A DNA stretch of 64,000 nt, taken from Marinobacterium_D sp050908845. GTDB taxonomy: Bacteria > Pseudomonadota > Gammaproteobacteria > Pseudomonadales > Balneatricaceae. The DNA is taken from positions 496,001-560,000 of the forward strand of contig NZ_CP194171.1 of the NCBI RefSeq assembly GCF_050908845.1, written 5' to 3'. The notes under the pieces are model-generated. The model saw only the letters and a program-made list of their open reading frames with translations. It was not told the DNA's origin and ran no database searches. Below, piece by piece: positions 43,241-52,248 of this stretch (position 1 is the stretch's first letter; every line of letters starts with the position of its first letter). The translations under genes and the position numbers were made by a program.

Positions 43241-44275
43241 ATGGATATTACCGAACTTCTTGCCTTTGCCGTACAGCAGGGCGCTTCTGACTTACATATA
43301 ACCGCAGGGATGCCACCGCTGATCCGTGTTGATGGTGATGTGCGCCGCATCAAACTGCCGGCCATGGACCACAAGCAGGTCCATACGCTTGTCTACGATA
43401 TTATGAATGACAAGCAGCGCAAGGAGTACGAGGAAAACTACGAAACCGATTTCTCCTTTGAAGTCCCCAAGCTGTCCCGTTTTCGTGTCAACGCGTTCAA
43501 CCAGCACCGCGGTGCGGCGGCGGTGTTCCGTACCGTTCCCAATAAGGTACTGACGCTGGATGATCTGGGGATGGGCAAGGTGTTCCGTGATCTGTCGGAT
43601 CAGGCTCGTGGCCTGGTGCTGGTCACCGGCCCGACCGGTTCCGGTAAGAGTACGACACTGGCAGCGATGATGGATTATGTCAACGACACCCGTACCGACC
43701 ACATCCTGACCATCGAAGACCCGATCGAATTCGTCCACGAAAGTAAAAAGTGTCTGATCAACCAGCGCGAGGTCCACAGGGACACGCACAGTTTTGCCAA
43801 CGCCCTGCGCTCGGCACTGCGTGAAGACCCTGATGTTATACTGGTGGGTGAGATGCGAGATCTGGAAACCATCCGCCTGGCGCTGACCGCGGCGGAAACC
43901 GGTCACTTGGTGTTCGGTACACTGCACACCACCTCGGCGGCGAAGACGATCGACCGTATCATCGACGTGTTCCCGGCGCAGGAGAAGGACATGGTGCGCT
44001 CCATGTTATCGGAGTCGCTGCAGGGGGTTATCTCCCAGACGCTGTTGAAAAAGCCCAAGGGCGGACGAGTGGCGGCCCATGAGATTATGATCGGTACCCC
44101 GGCGATCCGTAACCTGATTCGTGAAGACAAAGTTGCGCAGATGTATTCGGCGATCCAGACCGGTGCCGCCTACGGCATGAAAACCCTGGACCAGTCGCTG
44201 CTCGAGCTGGCGCAGAAAGGGCTGATCTCACGCGATACCGCGCGTGAAAAGGCCAAAAACCCGAGCTCGTTCTGA
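43241..44275 (+). CDS. pilT: Type IV pilus retraction ATPase PilT
   Basis: A hexameric ATPase of 344 residues that depolymerises pilin and drives twitching motility. Walker A is GPTGSGKST (130-138), followed by Asp and His boxes (LTIEDPIEFVH, EVHRDTHSF), Walker B LVGEMRDLETI and HLVFGTLHT. The PilT-specific AIRNLIRED is near residue 288. It is followed after 20 bases by pilU. Confidence 0.97.
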   Translation: MDITELLAFAVQQGASDLHITAGMPPLIRVDGDVRRIKLPAMDHKQVHTLVYDIMNDKQRKEYEENYETDFSFEVPKLSRFRVNAFNQHRGAAAVFRTVPNKVLTLDDLGMGKVFRDLSDQARGLVLVTGPTGSGKSTTLAAMMDYVNDTRTDHILTIEDPIEFVHESKKCLINQREVHRDTHSFANALRSALREDPDVILVGEMRDLETIRLALTAAETGHLVFGTLHTTSAAKTIDRIIDVFPAQEKDMVRSMLSESLQGVISQTLLKKPKGGRVAAHEIMIGTPAIRNLIREDKVAQMYSAIQTGAAYGMKTLDQSLLELAQKGLISRDTAREKAKNPSSF

Positions 44276-44295
44276 CGCGCTGAAGGAGAAAACGC

Positions 44296-45459
44296 GTGGA
44301 TTTTACACAACTGCTGAAAGTGATGTCGGAACGCAAGGCATCGGACCTGTTTGTCACCGCCGGCGCGGCGCCGTCGATCAAGGTGGATGGCACCATCAAG
44401 CCGCTGACGCGCGAAACGCTTAAGCCTGCGCAGTCTCGGGCACTGGTCTACAGCACCATGAACGACAAGCAGCTGGCGGAGTTTGAAGGCACCAGCGAGT
44501 GTAACTTTGCGATCAGTGCCCCCGGCATCGGCCGTTACCGTGTCAGCGCCTATATGCAGCGCAACTCGCCGGCGATGGTGCTGCGTGCGATCAACGACTA
44601 TATCCCCTCACTGGAAGAGCTGAACCTGCCGCCGGTGCTGAAGGATCTGGCGATGACCAAGCGTGGTCTGATCCTGTTCGTGGGTGGTACCTCCACCGGT
44701 AAATCCACCTCGCTGGCATCGATGATCGACTACCGCAACACCCATCATGCGGGTCACATCATCACCATCGAGGATCCGATCGAGTACATCCACCAGCACA
44801 AGAAGAGCATCATCACCCAGCGTGAAGTGGGTATCGATACCGAATCCTTTGCCGTGGCACTGAAAAACACCCTGCGTCAGGCACCGGACGTCATTCTGAT
44901 GGGTGAGATCCGCTCTGCGGACACCATGAAGTACGCCCTGCAGTTCGCCGAAACCGGCCACCTCTGTCTGGCAACCCTGCACGCCAACAACGCCAACCAG
45001 GCGCTGGACCGTATCATCTCCTTCTTCGGTCCCGAGCATCATGACCAGATCTGGATGGACATGTCGCTCAACCTGAAAGCGATCGTGGCGCAGCAGCTGC
45101 TGCCGACTGTGGATGGCAAGGGGCGCCGTGCCGCGATCGAAGTGCTGATCAACACCCCGCTGATCCAGGACCTGATCCGCAAGGCAGAGGTTCACGAGAT
45201 CAAGGATGTGGTGAAGAAGTCCACCAACCTGGGGATGCAGACCTTCGACCAGGCGCTATACACCCTCTACAAGGATGGCATCATCACTTACGAGACCGCG
45301 CTGTCCCATGCCGACTCGGCCAACGATCTGCGCCTGATGATCAAGCTGAACTCCGATACCAACCCGGATCTGGAGACCGACGAGATGCCGTCGTTCACGC
45401 TGCAGGATGAGGATGACGATATGAACATCAAGGGTGATATAGACGTCAGAGGGATGTAA
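44296..45459 (+). CDS. pilU: PilT-dependent retraction ATPase PilU
   Basis: Second retraction ATPase, boosting PilT. The 387-residue protein has a Walker A of the PilU form GGTSTGKST, an Asp box ITIEDPIEYIHQH, Walker B LMGEIRSADTM, and an extended acidic C-terminal tail (ETDEMPSFTLQDEDDDMN) absent from PilT. A bidirectional terminator follows. Confidence 0.96.
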   Translation: MDFTQLLKVMSERKASDLFVTAGAAPSIKVDGTIKPLTRETLKPAQSRALVYSTMNDKQLAEFEGTSECNFAISAPGIGRYRVSAYMQRNSPAMVLRAINDYIPSLEELNLPPVLKDLAMTKRGLILFVGGTSTGKSTSLASMIDYRNTHHAGHIITIEDPIEYIHQHKKSIITQREVGIDTESFAVALKNTLRQAPDVILMGEIRSADTMKYALQFAETGHLCLATLHANNANQALDRIISFFGPEHHDQIWMDMSLNLKAIVAQQLLPTVDGKGRRAAIEVLINTPLIQDLIRKAEVHEIKDVVKKSTNLGMQTFDQALYTLYKDGIITYETALSHADSANDLRLMIKLNSDTNPDLETDEMPSFTLQDEDDDMNIKGDIDVRGM

Positions 45460-45481
45460 ACGCGCGTTACCCCGGACCAAG

Positions 45482-45519
45482 AAAAAGGCCGCTGAACAGT
45501 AATGTCAGCGGCCTTTTTT
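45482..45519. terminator. Bidirectional terminator between pilU and pyrC'
   Basis: AAAAAGGCCGCTGA pairs perfectly with TCAGCGGCCTTTTT (14 bp, 9-base loop), giving T-runs on both strands for the convergent genes. Confidence 0.92.
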
Positions 45520-45554
45520 ATGCTCAGGCGGTTGCCGGAACCGGCGGGCGGACT

Positions 45555-46829
45555 TTAGCGTCTGAACACGATCTCGCCACCGAGCAGCGTGGTTTGGACC
45601 CGGCCGGTCAGTGTCTGGCCGGCAAACGGGGTGTTACGCCCACCGGAGCGCATCTGCGTCGTGTCCAGTGCCCAGGTTTCGTGCGGATCAAAGATACAGA
45701 TATCCGCCTGGGTACCCACTTCCAGCGTGCCATCGTCGAGGCCGAGGATGCGGGCCGGACCGAGGGTCAGCTTTTCGATCATCTGCGGCAGCTCCAGCAG
45801 CTGCTCTTCGACCAGCTGCAGCGCCAGCGGCAGCAGGGTTTCCAGGTTGCTCATGCCCGGCTCGGTGGCCGCAAACGGCGCCTGTTTGGCGATCGCCTCA
45901 TGGGGCTGGTGATCGGAGCAGATCGCCTGCAGGGTGTCGGTGACCAGGCCCTGGCGCAGGCCGGCCCGGTCCAGCTGGCCGCGTAGCGGCGGCAGCAGGT
46001 GGTAGTCGGCATCGAAGCCGCTGACCGACTCGTCTGTCAGCAGCAGGTTCTGGATCGACACATCGGCGCTGACCCTCAGGCCCCGTTCCCGGGCCGCCTC
46101 GATCAGTCGTACCGAGCGTTCACAGGAGAGCTGGCCGAAGTGCGCGCGCACGCCGGTCTGCTCCACCAGCATCAGGCAGCGGGAGACCTCGATGGTCTCG
46201 GCGGCTTCCGAGATGCCGTTCAGGCCCAGGCGGGTGCTGGTGGCACCTTCATGCATGCAGCCGTTGACGCTGAGCGAGGGATCCTGCGCCTGGAACACCA
46301 CCAGCAGATCGTGGGTTGAGGCGTACTCCAGTGCTCGCAGCAGCACCAGGGTGCTGGCCACCGGCTTGCGGGTGTTGGTGAAGGCGATGCAGCCGGAGCT
46401 CGCCAGGGCGTGCATCGGTGCCAGCTGTTCACCGGCCAGGCCCTGGGTCAGGGCGCCCATCGGCAGGACACGGGCCAGCCCCTGTTCGGCGGCGCGGTCC
46501 TGGATCATTTCCGCCACGGCGGGGGTATCAACCACCGGTTTGGTGGTCGGAGGCGTCACCAGGGTAGTAATACCGCCAGCCGCGGCGGCGGCGGTTTCGC
46601 TGGCGATACTGCCTTTCTGGGTATAGCCAGGCTCGCGCACATGGGCGCACAGATCGATAAAGCCGGGGCAGACCACCAGGCCTTGGGCGTCGATGATTTC
46701 ATCGGCTTCAAAACCGTCCGGTGCGTCGCCGATGGCGAGGATCTCTTCGCCGCGGATATAGAGGTCAGTGACCTGGTCCATCTGCTGGGCCGGATCGATC
46801 AGCCGGCCACCCCGAATAAGAATGTTCAT
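45555..46829 (-). CDS. pyrC': Inactive dihydroorotase homologue PyrC' (pseudo-DHOase)
   Basis: A 424-residue type I dihydroorotase-like protein whose metal ligands are largely missing. The usual HXH after PGFID is C61-A-H63. The FSDDG Asp region is FTNTR. The HAED histidine is Q179 (FQAQD). The TPHH pair is replaced in VSIQNLLL. Only the DHQPH Asp-His region near 305-309 remains. In Pseudomonas such a protein, encoded next to pyrB, has no activity but is needed to assemble the dodecameric aspartate transcarbamylase. The gene order is the same here (14 bases after pyrB). An active PyrC should be encoded elsewhere. Confidence 0.9.
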   Translation of the reverse strand: MNILIRGGRLIDPAQQMDQVTDLYIRGEEILAIGDAPDGFEADEIIDAQGLVVCPGFIDLCAHVREPGYTQKGSIASETAAAAAGGITTLVTPPTTKPVVDTPAVAEMIQDRAAEQGLARVLPMGALTQGLAGEQLAPMHALASSGCIAFTNTRKPVASTLVLLRALEYASTHDLLVVFQAQDPSLSVNGCMHEGATSTRLGLNGISEAAETIEVSRCLMLVEQTGVRAHFGQLSCERSVRLIEAARERGLRVSADVSIQNLLLTDESVSGFDADYHLLPPLRGQLDRAGLRQGLVTDTLQAICSDHQPHEAIAKQAPFAATEPGMSNLETLLPLALQLVEEQLLELPQMIEKLTLGPARILGLDDGTLEVGTQADICIFDPHETWALDTTQMRSGGRNTPFAGQTLTGRVQTTLLGGEIVFRR

Positions 46830-46843
46830 GCGCTGTTCGGTCC

Positions 46844-47860
46844 TTAGAGGTTGAGGTTGTCGCTATCCGGCTGCGGGCGGTTCTTCTCGGCGAGCTGACC
46901 GCTCATCGCCATCGACATGACCGCCATGCGCACGGCGATGCCGTTGGTGACCTGATCCAGAATCACCGAGCGCTCACCGTCCGCCACGGCGGATTCGATC
47001 TCCACGCCGCGGTTGATCGGGCCGGGATGCATGACGATAGCGTCCGGCTTGGCGAACGCCAGCTTGTCGCCGGTCAGACCGTAGAGCTTGTAGAACTCAG
47101 ATTCGCTCGGCAGCAGGGCGCTGTCCATGCGCTCCTTTTGCAGACGCAGCATCATCACCACGTCCACGTCACGCAGGCCCGCCGTCATGTCGGTGTAGAC
47201 CTTGGCACCGAGGGTCTCGATACTGCGCGGAATCAGTGTCTGTGGGGCGATAACGCGGATCTCCTCGGCGCCGAGAATGCGCAGTGCGTGGATCTGCGAG
47301 CGGGCCACGCGGGAGTGCAGGATATCGCCGACAATGGCGACCTTCAGGTTTTCGAAATCACCCTTGTGGCGGCGGATGGTCAGCATATCGAGCATCGCCT
47401 GGGTGGGGTGGGCATGACGGCCGTCACCGGCATTGATCACCGCCACGTCAGGGGTGACCTGTTCGGCGATAAAGTGCGCCGCGCCGGAGTCGGAGTGGCG
47501 CACCACGAACATGTCCGAGTGCATGGCGCGCATGGTCATCAGCGTATCCTTCAGGGTCTCGCCCTTCTTGGTGGAGGAGGTGCTGATGTTCAGGTTAAGG
47601 ACGTCGGCAGACAGACGCTTGGCCGCCAGCTCGAACGTGGAGAGGGTGCGGGTGCTGGCCTCGAAAAACAGGTTCACCACGGTCTTGCCGCGCAGCAACG
47701 GGACTTTTTTGACCTGCTGGGCGCTCATGTCGACGAAGGAGTCGGCGGTGTCGAGAATCTCCGTCAGCAGCTCCCTGGGCAGCCCCTCGGTGGTAAGAAA
47801 GTGGCGTAGCTGGCCGCTCTCGGTCAGCTGGATCGGGCATCGGTTTATCGGTTCGGACAT
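46844..47860 (-). CDS. pyrB: Aspartate carbamoyltransferase catalytic subunit
   Basis: Condenses carbamoyl phosphate with aspartate, the committed step of pyrimidine synthesis. The protein has 338 residues, about 30 more than E. coli PyrB, as in class A enzymes. The carbamoyl-phosphate motif is FFEASTRTLSTFE (STRT intact), with SSTKKGETLKDT providing the lysine loop, then HPTQAMLDM and MHPGPINRGVEI. No pyrI regulatory subunit is nearby. The Pseudomonas-type N-terminal extension is thought to bind effector nucleotides. Confidence 0.96.
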   Translation of the reverse strand: MSEPINRCPIQLTESGQLRHFLTTEGLPRELLTEILDTADSFVDMSAQQVKKVPLLRGKTVVNLFFEASTRTLSTFELAAKRLSADVLNLNISTSSTKKGETLKDTLMTMRAMHSDMFVVRHSDSGAAHFIAEQVTPDVAVINAGDGRHAHPTQAMLDMLTIRRHKGDFENLKVAIVGDILHSRVARSQIHALRILGAEEIRVIAPQTLIPRSIETLGAKVYTDMTAGLRDVDVVMMLRLQKERMDSALLPSESEFYKLYGLTGDKLAFAKPDAIVMHPGPINRGVEIESAVADGERSVILDQVTNGIAVRMAVMSMAMSGQLAEKNRPQPDSDNLNL

Positions 47861-47880
47861 GGTCTCTTCCCGGCTTTAAG

Positions 47881-48390
47881 TCAGTCGCGCTGGCGAATGG
47901 TCAGGGTCAGGGGATCGGGGCCGCTCAGTTTGATCGACTGATCCGGACCCAGCGCCAGGGTGCCACCAACGACATCGGCCTGGATCGGCAGTTCGCGGCG
48001 CTGCAGGTCGAGCAGCGTGATCAGCATCACCGAAGCGGGGCGGCCGTAGTCGAACAGCTCGTTCAGCGCGGCACGGATGGTGCGGCCGGTCATCACCACA
48101 TCATCCACCAGCAGAATATGGCGGCCCTCCACCGGGCAGGGCAGCTGAGAGGGCTGCACCTTGGGATTCAGGCCCACCTGGGTGAAGTCATCACGGTAGA
48201 AGGAGATATCCAGTACGCCCAGCGGGGTTTCGATGTCGAGATCCTGGTGCAACCGCTCGGCGATCCAGGCACCGCCGGTGCGGATGCCGATCATCAGCGG
48301 GTTTTCTATTTCACGTTGAATAATCTGTGCACGCGTTTCGCTGCTGATCTTTTCCAGCAGCGCCTCAACGCTAAGGGTTCCCGATAGCAT
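47881..48390 (-). CDS. pyrR: PyrR bifunctional pyr regulator / uracil phosphoribosyltransferase
   Basis: A 169-residue phosphoribosyltransferase-fold protein. The PRPP-binding motif is ILLVDDVVMTGRTIRAAL and the N-terminal part has PLMIGIRTGGAWIAE. In Gram-positives PyrR controls pyr attenuation. In Pseudomonas-type operons it heads pyrRBC', where its regulatory role is less clear and UPRTase activity may vary. Its start overlaps the end of ruvX by 20 bases, indicating translational coupling. No PyrR-binding attenuator was recognised between pyrR and pyrB (only 20 bases). Confidence 0.93.
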   Translation of the reverse strand: MLSGTLSVEALLEKISSETRAQIIQREIENPLMIGIRTGGAWIAERLHQDLDIETPLGVLDISFYRDDFTQVGLNPKVQPSQLPCPVEGRHILLVDDVVMTGRTIRAALNELFDYGRPASVMLITLLDLQRRELPIQADVVGGTLALGPDQSIKLSGPDPLTLTIRQRD

Positions 48391-48847
48391 AGAGATCCTC
48401 CAGTCGGGTATGACTCGGTATGCGGGTATCACTGGCGAACCAGTCTTCCAGCAGCAGGCGGGCGGCGATGCCATCCACCGACTCCTGTTTGAAATTGGTG
48501 CCGCCGCCGGCTTCCAGGTGGATACGTTTGGCTTCGGCGGTGGTCAGGCGCTCATCGATCAGAAAACAGGGGAGCTGGTAACGATCCTGAATGCGGTTGG
48601 CGAACTTGCGGGCGCGGCGGGCCATATCGCTGATGCTGCCGTCCATGTTGAGAGGCAGGCCAACCACTAGGGTGGCGGGCTGCCAGTCGGCGATCAGTGC
48701 GTCCAGGGAGGTCCAGTCGGGCTTGCCGTCGCGGGCGGAAACAGGTTCCAGCGGAGAGGCGGTGGCGGTGATCGACTGGCCGATAGCCACGCCGATACGG
48801 CCGGTGCCAAAGTCAAACCCCATCACCTGCTGGTTGTCTGTGCTCAT
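48371..48847 (-). CDS. ruvX: Putative Holliday junction resolvase / pre-16S rRNA nuclease RuvX
   Basis: A 158-residue RNase H-like nuclease. The first metal-binding Asp lies in MGFDFGTGRIGVA, with VVGLPLNMDGS, then LIDERLTTAEA and the final Asp in ESVDGIAARLLLEDW. In E. coli YqgF is essential and trims the 5' end of 16S rRNA. The ATG at 48847 gives the usual length. The yqgE-ruvX-pyrR order is conserved in Pseudomonas relatives. Confidence 0.95.
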   Translation of the reverse strand: MSTDNQQVMGFDFGTGRIGVAIGQSITATASPLEPVSARDGKPDWTSLDALIADWQPATLVVGLPLNMDGSISDMARRARKFANRIQDRYQLPCFLIDERLTTAEAKRIHLEAGGGTNFKQESVDGIAARLLLEDWFASDTRIPSHTRLEDLYAIGNP

Positions 48848-48861
48848 GAATGCTGTAGTGC

Positions 48862-49428
48862 TCAGGCGTGACCGGCGTGTGCGGTCAGTAGATTCAGATT
48901 GATTCCGAGCATGGATGCCGCAGCGTTTAGCCGCTCCTCGGCTGGCATCCGGAACATTATATCGAAATTGAAGGGGCAGCTTAACCAGAGGTTGTTGCTC
49001 AATTCCTCTTCCAGTTGACCTGGGCCCCATCCGGCGTACCCCAGGGTGATGAGGAAGTCTTCGGGTCCCTGACCGCTGGCGATCGCCTCGAGAATGTCCA
49101 TGGAGCTGGTGACGCTGATCTCGGGGGTAATGTCCTGGGTGTTGAGCCAGCTGTCATCGCAGCGGCCGTGCAGAACGAAGCCGCGGTCCTGGTGTACCGG
49201 GCCGCCGTCGTAGATCGGGTGTGGCGTCAGAGTCGGAGAGCAGGGGGGCAGATCCAGATGGGACAGCAGGTCAGGCAGGTTGAGGCCGGTGCTGCGATTG
49301 ATCACCAGCCCCATCGCTCCGTAATCGCCGTGCTCGCAGATATAGGTCAGCGTCTGGGCAAAATGGGGATCGTCCAGGTGGGGCATGGACAGCAGAAACT
49401 GGTTACGTAGTCGGGTAGGAACGGCCAT
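48862..49428 (-). CDS. yqgE: YqgE/AlgH family protein
   Basis: A 188-residue cytoplasmic protein with the family pattern NQFLLSMPHLDDPHFAQTLTYICEH, then GAMGLVINR and VYDGGPV-like YDGGPVHQDRGFVLH, and LGYAGWGPGQLEEEL. The molecular function is not known; the Pseudomonas homologue AlgH was linked to alginate regulation. It ends 14 bases before ruvX. Confidence 0.95.
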   Translation of the reverse strand: MAVPTRLRNQFLLSMPHLDDPHFAQTLTYICEHGDYGAMGLVINRSTGLNLPDLLSHLDLPPCSPTLTPHPIYDGGPVHQDRGFVLHGRCDDSWLNTQDITPEISVTSSMDILEAIASGQGPEDFLITLGYAGWGPGQLEEELSNNLWLSCPFNFDIMFRMPAEERLNAAASMLGINLNLLTAHAGHA

Positions 49429-49478
49429 ATGGCGGGCTACCGGTTTGGGTGGATGGATACCGCACGCTCAATTAAGGC

Positions 49479-50441
49479 TTAGTACACCCGGGCCTGTTTC
49501 TCAAATTTCCAGGTGCGGATTACCACCAGTTTGTCGGCGCGTTTGCGGATCTCCACCGGGAACGGCTGGAACGGGGCGGCCAGCTGAACGATACGCACGG
49601 CGGCATCATCAAGAATGGCGTGTCCCGAGGATTCCAGAATCTGTACGCGCTCGACGCTGCCATCCGGGAGAATCTCCACCAGCAGGCGCAGCACGCCGTA
49701 CGTCTTGTCACGGCGCGCCTGTTCCGGGTAGTTCAGGTTACCGACCTTTTCGATTTTGCGGCGCCAGTTATCCAGATACTGGGCATCCTCGTGGGACAGG
49801 GTCGAGGCGGCGGTGAGCCTCAGCACGCGCGGGCGTTTGGCGTAGGCTTCACGCTCCTGGTCGAGCTGCGCTTCCAGGCTGGCGATCTCTAGGCTGCGAG
49901 CCAGCAGCGACGTCGACGTGCCGCGCTTGGGCTGAGGTTTGGCGGCAGCCTCCTGAACCTGGTCCACGGCCGCTTTTTCATTCGCTTCGCGCAGGGTGGT
50001 GACGACCTTGCGGTCACCGCTTTGCTGCGGGGCTTGCGCGTTATCCGTCGGCGGTTCCGGCGCGGGCGGGGTCGGTTCGACCGGTTCGGGCTTGGGCGAG
50101 GGCGGTGTCGGTGCCGCCTGGGCCGACTGTGGCGCGGGTGTTTCGCTGCTGAAGTTGGCCGCTTCCCTGGTAGAGGGCAGCTTTTTTTCGTCGCTGGTAC
50201 CGCTGCCCTGCTGATTGGACTGGGCGATGAAGTCGGCCTCTTTCGGTGCCTCTTTCTGCTCGTACTGGGCTAGGGTGATATCAAGCGTCTGCGGCGGTGG
50301 CGGTGGATCGGGCAAGTCGAAGCTCAGCGCCAGCAGCAGAATGCCATGCAACGCGGCGGCCAGAAACACCATAAGGCCGAAGCGCTCCATGCTGACATGG
50401 CGCCAGTCGCTATCTTCAGTCACTCCCCGCCGCAGCTTCAT
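49479..50441 (-). CDS. TonB-like energy transducer
   Basis: A 320-residue protein with a cytoplasmic N-terminus, one membrane segment (about 20-41, FGLMVFLAAALHGILLLALSF) and a proline-rich periplasmic spacer (about 45-150). A helical linker follows, then a C-terminal TonB domain from about 225 with NYPEQARRDKTYGVLRLLVEI and VQILESSGHAILDDAAVRIVQLAAPFQPFP. It would couple proton-motive force to outer-membrane receptors. No exbB/exbD genes are nearby; in Pseudomonas relatives the gene between gshB and yqgE is TonB3-like and has been tied to pilus function, which cannot be judged here. Confidence 0.88.
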   Translation of the reverse strand: MKLRRGVTEDSDWRHVSMERFGLMVFLAAALHGILLLALSFDLPDPPPPPQTLDITLAQYEQKEAPKEADFIAQSNQQGSGTSDEKKLPSTREAANFSSETPAPQSAQAAPTPPSPKPEPVEPTPPAPEPPTDNAQAPQQSGDRKVVTTLREANEKAAVDQVQEAAAKPQPKRGTSTSLLARSLEIASLEAQLDQEREAYAKRPRVLRLTAASTLSHEDAQYLDNWRRKIEKVGNLNYPEQARRDKTYGVLRLLVEILPDGSVERVQILESSGHAILDDAAVRIVQLAAPFQPFPVEIRKRADKLVVIRTWKFEKQARVY

Positions 50442-50445
50442 TGCG

Positions 50446-51399
50446 TTACTTCTGGTCCATTGTCTGTTCGATGCAATCCATCAGCTGCATTCCGATATCC
50501 AGGCCGAACTGGCTGTCCAGCTCGCGCAGGCAGGTCGGGCTGGTGACGTTGATCTCGGTAAGATAATCACCAATCACGTCCAGACCGACAAACAGCAGCC
50601 CCTTTTCCCTGAGCGTGGGTCCCACCTGCTCGCAGATCCAGCGGTCGCGGTCAGACAGTGGACGCCCTTCGCCACGACCGCCGGCCGCCAGGTTGCCGCG
50701 GGTTTCACCGGCCGAGGGAATGCGAGCCAGTGCATAGGGTACAGGCTCGCCGTTGATCATGAGAATGCGTTTGTCCCCATCCTTGATCTCGGGCAGGTAT
50801 TTCTGCGCCATGATCGTCTGGCTGCCATGCTGGGTCAGCGTCTCGATAATCACACCCAGGTTCACGCCATCTTCCCTGATGTGGAAGATTGACGCGCCAC
50901 CCATGCCATCCAGCGGTTTGAAGATCACGTTCCCATGCTCGGCATGGAAGTCGCGCAGCAGCTGGGCATCGCGGGTGACCAGGACCGGTGGGCAGCACTG
51001 CGGGAACTGGGTGGCGAACAGCTTTTCGTTGCAGTCACGCACCGACTGGGTGCGGTTGACCACCAGCACACCTTCGCGCTCGGCCATCGCCAGTAGGTGG
51101 GTGGTATAGAGGAACTCGTTGGTGAATGGCGGGTCCTGGCGCATCAGAATGACGTCCAGGTCAGCCAGCGGCTGAATAGCGTACTCGCCGCGCTCAAACC
51201 AGTTGTCCGGATCCATGGCGACCTTCAGCGGTGCCATTTTCGCCTGCACCCTGCCGTCACGGGAGAACAGGTGGGACTGCTCCATGTAGTAGAGCTCCCA
51301 ACCCTTGCGCTGCGCAGCGTGCAGCAGTCCCAGGGAGGTATCTTTTTTGAAAGTGATCGACTCGATCGGGTCCATCACGATGCCGACTTTTATGGTCAT
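50446..51399 (-). CDS. gshB: Glutathione synthetase
   Basis: An ATP-grasp ligase joining gamma-glutamylcysteine and glycine. The 317-residue protein has the N-terminal VGIVMDPIESITFKKDTSL and the ATP-grasp motifs VIFKPLDGMGGASIF and KRILMINGEPV. Also present are GRGEGRPLSDRD and the final INVTSPTCLREL, all family-specific. The ATG at 51399 matches the E. coli start. It lies 4 bases before the tonB-like gene, so they are co-transcribed. Confidence 0.97.
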   Translation of the reverse strand: MTIKVGIVMDPIESITFKKDTSLGLLHAAQRKGWELYYMEQSHLFSRDGRVQAKMAPLKVAMDPDNWFERGEYAIQPLADLDVILMRQDPPFTNEFLYTTHLLAMAEREGVLVVNRTQSVRDCNEKLFATQFPQCCPPVLVTRDAQLLRDFHAEHGNVIFKPLDGMGGASIFHIREDGVNLGVIIETLTQHGSQTIMAQKYLPEIKDGDKRILMINGEPVPYALARIPSAGETRGNLAAGGRGEGRPLSDRDRWICEQVGPTLREKGLLFVGLDVIGDYLTEINVTSPTCLRELDSQFGLDIGMQLMDCIEQTMDQK

Positions 51400-51436
51400 C
51401 TGAAATTCCTGTCTGTCCGAAGGTGCACAAGGGTGT

Positions 51437-52165
51437 TTAGCCGAAGTCGCCCCATAGATACTGCAATACGGCAGCGGCGGCAACGGGTGCTGTTTCGGTA
51501 CGCATCACCCGTGGTCCAAAGGCTACCGGCTGGAAGCCGGCCTGGGTCGCCAGTTCGACCTCTGTCTCGGTCAGGCCGCCTTCCGGACCGATCAGCAGTG
51601 CGATAGAGGCGGGGCGTTCGAGCGATGCCAGCGGCCGGGCGGTATGGTGGTGCAGCACCAGTTTGAGATCCGCGTCTACCTGCGTGATCCAGTCGCTGAG
51701 TGTGACCGGCTCTTCGATAACCGGCACCCGGCTCCTCTGACTCTGCTCGCAGGCACTGATCGCCACCTGCTGCCAGTGGCGCTGGCGTTTCTCCTGGCGC
51801 TCCTGGTTGAGCCGTACTTCGCAACGCTCGGTAAACAGTGGGGTGATCCGCTGGATACCCAGCTCGGTGCTTTTCTGGATGGCGAAATCCATCCGCTCAC
51901 CTCGGGAGATCGCCTGACCGACCTGAATGCTGAGCGGTGACTCGCTGCCGGTGTCTGTCGGGCTGCCGAGCTGGGCTGATGCACGTTTCTTGGCCACTTC
52001 GCAGAGCTCGGCCGGGTACTCCAGGCCATCGCCGTTGAACAGGGTCAGGGGGGCGCCTTCAGCAAGGCGGAGCACCTTTACGCAATGGTTGAAAGCGTTG
52101 TCGTCCAGTTCGATTCTGGCGCCTTCGCTGAGCGGCATATCAAGGTAGACGCGAGGGACTCGCAT
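51437..52165 (-). CDS. rsmE: 16S rRNA (uracil-1498-N3)-methyltransferase
   Basis: A 242-residue SPOUT-class methyltransferase modifying U1498 of 16S rRNA. The N-terminal PUA-like domain begins MRVPRVYLD. The knotted C-terminal domain has KSTELGIQRITPLFTERCEV, LLIGPEGGLTETEVELA and LGPRVMRTETA-like FGPRVMRTETAPVAA, where SAM binds. It lies 37 bases before gshB, a conserved neighbour in gammaproteobacteria. Confidence 0.95.
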   Translation of the reverse strand: MRVPRVYLDMPLSEGARIELDDNAFNHCVKVLRLAEGAPLTLFNGDGLEYPAELCEVAKKRASAQLGSPTDTGSESPLSIQVGQAISRGERMDFAIQKSTELGIQRITPLFTERCEVRLNQERQEKRQRHWQQVAISACEQSQRSRVPVIEEPVTLSDWITQVDADLKLVLHHHTARPLASLERPASIALLIGPEGGLTETEVELATQAGFQPVAFGPRVMRTETAPVAAAAVLQYLWGDFG

Positions 52166-52248
52166 AGCGACTTCTTTACCTGCAAAAAGTAGAATTATGC
52201 CATAGACAGAGCGGCACCGGGGAAGCCGCGCCCAAGTGGATAGGCCCC

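Noticed and set aside
47861..47880. PyrR-responsive attenuator between pyrR and pyrB
   Set aside because: The gap is only 20 bases, too short for an anti-terminator and terminator pair.
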